Assembly (NCBI GenBank): GCA_012960465.1
Contig: DUBF01000069.1
Coordinates: forward strand, 1-64,000
Direction of reading: 5' to 3'
Length of the DNA: 64,000 nucleotides
Source of the DNA: Rhodospirillales bacterium
Lineage (GTDB): Bacteria; Pseudomonadota; Alphaproteobacteria; Rhodospirillales; UBA2165
A program made the translations under genes and the position numbers. Below are positions 58,204 through 64,000 of the stretch, piece after piece (position 1 is the stretch's first letter; every line of letters begins with the position of its first letter). Under the pieces are notes generated by a model, which worked only from the letters and a program-made list of their open reading frames with translations, searched no databases and was not told the origin of the DNA.

Positions 58204-59916
58204 CTAATCGATTAATTGTGGGAAAACCATATCATCGGGATCAAACTTTGACAGCTCATTTGGGAAAGGCATGTGCTGAAACAGATTAATGCGAAGCCAA
58301 CGGTCTGAACGTGGATCAAACTTGGTAGCTCCAAAAAATGATAGTTTACAACGCAGAAGATCAGTTGGCATCATTTCTGCTGCGATGGTATTATCTTGGA
58401 TTTCTGCATATTCCTTAGTGGCAATTGTTTGAACTCGTCGAACAATGTGTCGATGCTCTGGAAAGGATAATAAAAACTCGGCAACATTGACACATTTATG
58501 AGATTGAGAAAGATCGTGAATAAGTTTCATCGCATCATATCCTGGGGATAAGGGCTGCTCAAAATGCTCAAGTTCTTCTTCAAAACGTTCCCCCAGGCGC
58601 GGCTCTAGTTTTTCTTCGGAAATGTACCAAATACGTGCACGTGCAGCAGCAGTATCAAAATCAATACTATTGGCCCAATCGTACGTTTTACGAACTAACT
58701 CCTTTAATGCAGAAGTCGTTTGATGCCCATCTATACGATTAAGTGTCGTTTCATCAGCCGACATAGTTGATGACAAATCATCGATGAGAGCCCCATATGG
58801 CTCCATCATCAATGAGATTAATGCTTCCTGACCCTCAATTGACATTTGTGCCATACCCCACTTATAGAGGATATTCCAAGGGTACAATGTAGATCCTGAT
58901 AGTTCTAAAGATTTTTCAAGCAAAACATCAAGGTCGCCACGAAGGCACTCTACCTTTTTAATTTGATGTGGGTCGGTAACCGTCCAGTTTTTTGCGCTCA
59001 ATTTTGCACGGCGCACAAGATTTTTAAAGTTAAGCAATGTGGTCGCATTAGCTAAATCCACAGACCGCACCCTCGCAAGTGCTGTTTCTCGAGCATGAAC
59101 CCAAGAATGAATTAGGGTTGGGTGGTTAATGAGGAACGGCGCCATACCAAGTCCAGTTGCATTCCCAACTCCAAGCTTGCGACGGATCTCAGGATCTAGT
59201 TTTACGCATGTCTTTGGTGAATCAATGCGAGCCATGTGCTCAACTAAATCAACTGAAAAAGTACGAATCAACCATACGGTAAGCATTTCAGGTTGGAAAG
59301 ATCCCAAAAATTCAGAACGTCCGCCCCAGCAGTCTAAGTCTGCCGCCCCAAATTTTCCAGCACCATAGACCGCTGTCGTCCTCATCAGATAACCAACTTG
59401 ATCTATCATACTTCGGTTAGGTTGCGCTCCACTGGCGAGACATTTGCGGACATGAGAAAATAAGCGTAAAGACTTGTTTGCACGTGAGAGTACCAACTCT
59501 GTTTCAGAAATACGGCCAGCCTCTTGTAGTGGCACACTGGAACGTAATCTTATGATTTGTTCTTCATCTACCTCACCGTCAAACAATGTAAAAGTTGCGT
59601 CCCAAGCCTTAGCTATCACTCTGTCTGAACGAAGGTCATCTTTTAGATCATGTGAAAATACAATAAGGGTGTAAGTACAATCAGGTCCACGAGCACAATA
59701 GGTTGCAACTCCCACACCCTTGTTGTTTATACGCCATATGGGTTGATCAAAAGACCAGTTTTCTGTTTTTAATTTACGTAACAGAACGCGTAAAAAACTC
59801 AATCGGCTTTGATGAAAAGCGCCCATCCTATTTAGCCGCATAACCAGTTTAGATGGGCGAAGATTTACCTTAGGGGGAGGTGTATCTTGGTTATAGTTTT
59901 GAAGTGTACCCATCAT
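58204..59916 (-). CDS. Uncharacterised 570-aa protein
   Basis: Long uninterrupted ORF with protein-like composition, tandem with 57534-58190; no recognised domain. Confidence 0.75.
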   Translation of the reverse strand: MMGTLQNYNQDTPPPKVNLRPSKLVMRLNRMGAFHQSRLSFLRVLLRKLKTENWSFDQPIWRINNKGVGVATYCARGPDCTYTLIVFSHDLKDDLRSDRVIAKAWDATFTLFDGEVDEEQIIRLRSSVPLQEAGRISETELVLSRANKSLRLFSHVRKCLASGAQPNRSMIDQVGYLMRTTAVYGAGKFGAADLDCWGGRSEFLGSFQPEMLTVWLIRTFSVDLVEHMARIDSPKTCVKLDPEIRRKLGVGNATGLGMAPFLINHPTLIHSWVHARETALARVRSVDLANATTLLNFKNLVRRAKLSAKNWTVTDPHQIKKVECLRGDLDVLLEKSLELSGSTLYPWNILYKWGMAQMSIEGQEALISLMMEPYGALIDDLSSTMSADETTLNRIDGHQTTSALKELVRKTYDWANSIDFDTAAARARIWYISEEKLEPRLGERFEEELEHFEQPLSPGYDAMKLIHDLSQSHKCVNVAEFLLSFPEHRHIVRRVQTIATKEYAEIQDNTIAAEMMPTDLLRCKLSFFGATKFDPRSDRWLRINLFQHMPFPNELSKFDPDDMVFPQLID

Positions 59917-59985
59917 AACTCTCTATAATAAGACTTAGCTATTATAACTAATCTGCAACTTGAATTATATTATAAATAGGATCAT

Positions 59986-60963
59986 TCAAATTCGAGAGGT
60001 AAAACCTTTATCAAAAAAATTCAGCCAATTCTCGCCCATTATAGCAGCCACGTCTTTTTCTGAAAAGCCATGTGTTAGTAAACCTTTTTTGATATTTGGG
60101 AAGTCCCGGTTATCCTTAAACCAATCTGGCATTTCAGGAAAACCTGAATCACTAGCATTTCCTTCCCCATAATCAATCTTTTTAGTCCAACGCCCAACCC
60201 GCATCCACTCCACAACACTATCTGGATGATCCTGACAGAGATCTGAGCCTATACCAAGACTATCTACTCCAATTAAATCTGCAGTGCGCGCGATCATTTC
60301 GCAGAAGCTTGTTAAGCTACAACCTGATTTTCCTTTTAAATGATGTGGATAAAGAGAAAACCCAAGCATACCTCCAGATTGGCCGAGTGCCTGCAGAACA
60401 TTGTTTGATTTATTACGCCGTGCAGGATGCCAAAAAAATGGGTTTGCATGTGTTATTGCAATAGGTCTATTCGATATTTCTATGGCTTCAAGTGTTGAGC
60501 GCTCACCAGAGTGGCTCATATCTACGATCATTCCAACTCGGTTCATTTCAGCAATCACCTCGCGCCCCATACGTGTAACTCCAGCATCTTCTTCTTCATA
60601 ACACCCAGTGGCTAACAAGGACTGATTGTTATAAGTCAATTGCATAAACCTAGCACCAAGCATATAACAAATTTCTACCAGACCTATATCATCTTCAATA
60701 GGAGATGGGTTTTGAAATCCGAAGAAAATAGCTGTACGTCCTTCACGGCGCGCACGACGAACATCATCACCTGAGCGGCCGTGAAAAATCAGTTCAGGAA
60801 AAGATTCAAAATGACGGTTCCAGTCTTCAATATTCGCCACCATTTCCCTGAACACTTCATGATAAGAAATGGTGACATGAACAGCATCCAAACCACCTTC
60901 ACGCATTTGCAAGAAAATTTTTTCCGACCAATTTGCAAACTGTAAATTGTCAATACAGTGCAT
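59986..60963 (-). CDS. Membrane dipeptidase (peptidase M19) family protein
   Basis: 325 aa; GLDAVHVTISYHE, ARFMQLTYNNQSLLATGCYEEEDAGVTRMGREVIAEMNRVGMIVDMSHSGERSTLEAIEIS, ITHANPFFWHPARRNKSN, GIGSDLCQDH. Confidence 0.9.
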   Translation of the reverse strand: MHCIDNLQFANWSEKIFLQMREGGLDAVHVTISYHEVFREMVANIEDWNRHFESFPELIFHGRSGDDVRRARREGRTAIFFGFQNPSPIEDDIGLVEICYMLGARFMQLTYNNQSLLATGCYEEEDAGVTRMGREVIAEMNRVGMIVDMSHSGERSTLEAIEISNRPIAITHANPFFWHPARRNKSNNVLQALGQSGGMLGFSLYPHHLKGKSGCSLTSFCEMIARTADLIGVDSLGIGSDLCQDHPDSVVEWMRVGRWTKKIDYGEGNASDSGFPEMPDWFKDNRDFPNIKKGLLTHGFSEKDVAAIMGENWLNFFDKGFTSRI

Positions 60964-60995
60964 AACTGCAACCTCTTAAGGTATCAGTCAGCGTT

Positions 60996-62042
60996 TCACT
61001 TGTGCTGAATATCATAACGGACAAGAGCTTGAAAAACTTCCTGCATGCTGATTGTTCCAATCGTATTACCCCCATCTTCGACTTCATAACTACGGCTAGT
61101 ATCACCTTCAGCTATTGCAATTAATGTTTCTAGTGAAATGTTTGCATTAATACTTCCATGGCTAACTTTTCTTCTGCTACCCTCTTCCATTACTGAGCGA
61201 ATTTTTAGTACCCTCGCTCGGTTGATATCACTAACAAATTCTTCAATATATGGATCACTAGGTTTTAATAGAATATGTTGTGGCTCACCCTGTTGTACTA
61301 CAAATCCATCTTTAAGAATAACAAGATGATCCGCCAACTTAAGTGCTTCATCAAGGTCATGGGTAATATGAATAATGGTCTTATGCAAATCTTGCTGAAG
61401 TTGAAGGAGCAAGTCCTGCATAGAAGTTCTTATAAGTGGATCAAGTGCTGAGAATGCCTCATCCATCAGCATAATCTCAGCATTTGAAGTCAGTGCACGG
61501 GCCAGCCCAACCCTCTGTTGCATTCCACCGGACAACTGATGTGGGTAGGCTTGTTCACTACCTTCTAAATCAACTCGCTTTAACCATCGTAAACCATTTT
61601 CGGTTGCCTTCTCTAGATTTTCGCCACGAACAATGGGTGCCATTAACGTATTTTCTAAGACTGTTTGGTGGGGCATTAAAGCAAATTTTTGAAAGACCAT
61701 GGACATACGATTTTGACGTAACTGCCGAAGCTCGTAATCCCCATAATCCATTATATCATTACCATCCATGAGTATTTTACCAGAGGTTGGCTCAATTAAT
61801 CTATTCATATGCCGAACCAAAGTAGATTTCCCAGATCCTGAAAGGCCCATGATTACAGTGATTAAACCATCAAAAATATCTATATTAATATTGTTTAATG
61901 CCAATACATGGCCCGAACTTTTTTGCAACTCAGCTTTGTCGATACCATCATAAAGAAGTGGTAAAATATTAACTGGATCTTCTCCAAATACCTTGAAGAG
62001 CTTACGAATTGAAATTTTTACGTTGGGGCTTGTGGTTTTCAC
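60996..62042 (-). CDS. proV: Glycine betaine/proline-type ABC transporter ATPase (ProV-like)
   Basis: 348 aa; Walker [26 protein letters not shown]-terminal extension. Confidence 0.88.
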   Translation of the reverse strand: MKTTSPNVKISIRKLFKVFGEDPVNILPLLYDGIDKAELQKSSGHVLALNNINIDIFDGLITVIMGLSGSGKSTLVRHMNRLIEPTSGKILMDGNDIMDYGDYELRQLRQNRMSMVFQKFALMPHQTVLENTLMAPIVRGENLEKATENGLRWLKRVDLEGSEQAYPHQLSGGMQQRVGLARALTSNAEIMLMDEAFSALDPLIRTSMQDLLLQLQQDLHKTIIHITHDLDEALKLADHLVILKDGFVVQQGEPQHILLKPSDPYIEEFVSDINRARVLKIRSVMEEGSRRKVSHGSINANISLETLIAIAEGDTSRSYEVEDGGNTIGTISMQEVFQALVRYDIQHK

Positions 62043-62057
62043 AAAAAAATCCAGTTA

Positions 62058-63071
62058 TTATATTTTTCGAGATTCATCAATTCTGGCTAATGCTGTTTTT
62101 GAAATACGGTCAAGGATAACTGCCAAGACTACGATACCAAAGCCAGCAACAAATCCAACTCCTAGGCGTAAATTATTGATGCCATCAAGGACTAAAGTGC
62201 CAAGACCTGGCGCGGACACTAATGATGCAATTACTACCATAGCTAAACTCATCATTATAGTTTGGTTCACCCCAGCCATAATATTTGGTAATGCCAATGG
62301 AATCTCAACATTTACGAGCCGTTGGCGTGCCGTCATACCATATGCATCTGCTGCTTCTATGAGGTTCTTGTCGACCAAGCGAATTCCTAGATTGGTGAGT
62401 CGAATAACAGGAACAATTGAATAAAACATTATAGCAAGCCCATATAGTTTTGGCTCAGTGATTTTGAAAAGAAAGATCAATGGGATAAGGTAAACAAATG
62501 TTGGCAGTGTTTGAAGCATATCAAGCACCGGAGTAATCATACGCTGAGCAGAGTCGTTTTTTGACATAAGTATACCAATTGGTATACCGATTAAAGTACA
62601 CAAAACTGTACAGACAAAAATAATTGAGAGGGTCTGAATTGCATATGTGTAATGGTCAATAAACAAGAAAAAAACAAAACAAATTGCCACTAGAAAAGTA
62701 ATCCGTGAAGACTTTGTAACAAATTGAGTAATAAGAAGAATAAGTGGTACGAGAGCCCACCATGGCATCGTAGTAAAAAACAGTAGCGTATAATCTAGCG
62801 CCCATGATAAAGGCTGAGTTAACGGGTCTAGAACCAACCTTAAGGATGGTCTCACTGCAAGAAATCCCGTTTCAAGGGAAGCAGTCAGGTCACGCGTTTG
62901 TGGTATTGCTGAGCATGCTTTGTGAAGGTTATCTAAAGATGGAAAAGGTAGCTCCCACCATTCTATTTTATCACCCCTCAACTGGCTCAATGACATAAGC
63001 GAATTGGCTTGACTTTCATCACACCATTCGCGGAGCCCCAAGCTGTCAAAAATATTTTCATAGGACAGCAT
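62058..63071 (-). CDS. proW: Glycine betaine/proline-type ABC transporter permease (ProW-like)
   Basis: 337 aa; GIPIGILMSKNDSAQRMITPVLDMLQTLPTFVYLIPLIFLF, EAADAYGMTARQRLVNVEIPLALPNIMAGVNQTIMMSL. Confidence 0.9.
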   Translation of the reverse strand: MLSYENIFDSLGLREWCDESQANSLMSLSQLRGDKIEWWELPFPSLDNLHKACSAIPQTRDLTASLETGFLAVRPSLRLVLDPLTQPLSWALDYTLLFFTTMPWWALVPLILLITQFVTKSSRITFLVAICFVFFLFIDHYTYAIQTLSIIFVCTVLCTLIGIPIGILMSKNDSAQRMITPVLDMLQTLPTFVYLIPLIFLFKITEPKLYGLAIMFYSIVPVIRLTNLGIRLVDKNLIEAADAYGMTARQRLVNVEIPLALPNIMAGVNQTIMMSLAMVVIASLVSAPGLGTLVLDGINNLRLGVGFVAGFGIVVLAVILDRISKTALARIDESRKI

Positions 63072-63116
63072 AATTGATTACCTGATTGATTTTATCCTTT
63101 AAATAGCTTTAAAAGA

Positions 63117-63148
63117 GCTGGGTCATAACCAATCGTTTATGACCCAGC
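63117..63148 (-). terminator. Perfect hairpin between ProX- and ProW-like genes
   Basis: GCTGGGTCATAA-ccaatcgt-TTATGACCCAGC, perfect 12-bp stem. Confidence 0.7.
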
Positions 63149-63202
63149 ATTTATTATGAATAGTCTGGCAGAACCAAACTACAAATAGTGAGACTAAAGC
63201 TT

Positions 63203-64000
63203 CTATTTTAATTTAGCTTTTAATTTAGCTCTTGCGTCAGCATTAACCCAGGACAAGACCATATCTTTATGATTTGTTAGTACCCAAACCGCAGCTTCAT
63301 CAGCTGAAGCCTTTTTTGCTTCTTTCCAGGCTAGTAGGCTACTCAAAATATCATTTGGGTAGGTCATTTTACCAATAAATGCTGCAACCTCAGGCTGACG
63401 CTTAGCAAAGTCAGCCGTGATAGCGTTTAACACTGGTGCTGATGGAAATCCAGAAACACCAATTTTAGATGGATCAGCACCTTTCTTTTGATTAATGGCA
63501 TGCTGCTTAGCATTTATAGGACCGATATCTACCTTTGTCATCTTATACTTACCAAGAACAGCCGTTGGGCCCCAATAATAACCAAACCAAGGCTCATTAT
63601 CCGCAAAAGCTGCGGCAATAGATGCGCTCAAGTTAGCGCCGGATCCATGATTGAACACTTTAATTCCATTTTTTTCAAGATTATGAACGAGCTTTAAGTT
63701 GTCATTAACCATCCGACATCCCCAACCAACTGGACAGTTGTGAAATCTCGAACCAACTTTTTTAGGATTTGCAAGTATACCCTTTATAGTTTTCAGCTCT
63801 GGATGCTTTTTAGCTAAAGAAGTTGGTATCCACCAGCCCTCTTCACCACCATTAGAAAATACACTGGAAGCCGTAATAACTTTTCCTTCTGCTTCCAATT
63901 TGCTGTAGACGGGAGCGGAATTTTTCCAAACCTCCGGGACGATATCAGGTTTACCATTTTCTGCCAGTGAAGCTACTGCTGGGACCGTGTCAGTGGGGAC
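63203..64000 (-). CDS. proX: Glycine betaine-type ABC transporter substrate-binding protein (ProX-like), partial at window edge
   Basis: Frame stays open from 63203 to the window end (VPTDTVPAVASLAENGKPDIVPEVWKNSAPVYSKLEAEGKV...), so the ORF-track start at 63898 is not the real start; PWFGYYWGPTAVLGKYKM. Confidence 0.88.
   Translation of the reverse strand, partial: VPTDTVPAVASLAENGKPDIVPEVWKNSAPVYSKLEAEGKVITASSVFSNGGEEGWWIPTSLAKKHPELKTIKGILANPKKVGSRFHNCPVGWGCRMVNDNLKLVHNLEKNGIKVFNHGSGANLSASIAAAFADNEPWFGYYWGPTAVLGKYKMTKVDIGPINAKQHAINQKKGADPSKIGVSGFPSAPVLNAITADFAKRQPEVAAFIGKMTYPNDILSSLLAWKEAKKASADEAAVWVLTNHKDMVLSWVNADARAKLKAKLK

Noticed and set aside
1-64000. Mobile elements, CRISPR arrays, phage genes, defence systems
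   Set aside because: Looked for transposases, integrases, regularly spaced repeats and restriction/toxin genes; none recognised in the ORFs or intergenic sequence.

Overview
The window is a dense bacterial catabolic region; gene content suggests an alphaproteobacterium, but that is inference. It contains no rRNA, confident tRNA, CRISPR array or recognisable transposase. Block A (about 0.2-22.9 kb) has divergent operons around an IclR regulator. The minus operon carries four intact sulfatases, a truncated sulfatase remnant, two enolase-superfamily enzymes and an IlvD/Edd dehydratase. The plus operon carries a TctCBA-type (TTT) transporter, a split UxaA dehydratase, an HpcH/HpaI aldolase, an enolase-superfamily enzyme, another sulfatase, a UxuA-like dehydratase and an Ldh_2-type dehydrogenase. 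None of the sulfatases has a visible signal peptide, and no glycoside hydrolase, lyase or TonB receptor is present. The best candidate for a new system is therefore import of already-sulfated sugar acids followed by desulfation in the cytoplasm. Block B (23.4-43.2 kb) has an SLC13 permease, a TauD-like dioxygenase, a two-subunit xanthine dehydrogenase-type enzyme, a cupin plus a sixth sulfatase (CGASR motif), an Aap-type amino-acid ABC transporter flanked by two HisC-like aminotransferases, a MarR regulator and a TPP enzyme. Block C (43.3-57.5 kb) has a TctA-TctB fusion, RidA, TctC, a PF06684-like protein, an alpha/beta hydrolase, a TPP enzyme, an HpaB-like monooxygenase, GntR, SDR, an Asp-box propeller, VOC, TauE and Ldh_2. 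Block D (57.5-64 kb) has two poorly characterised proteins, an M19 dipeptidase and a ProVWX-type ABC transporter (ProX runs off the window). Features not in the ORF track include a 50-aa ORF upstream of the TauD-like gene, a 34-codon SLC13 remnant at 41.9 kb, paired IclR-type operator candidates, and perfect hairpins between solute-binding and permease genes in three separate transporters.
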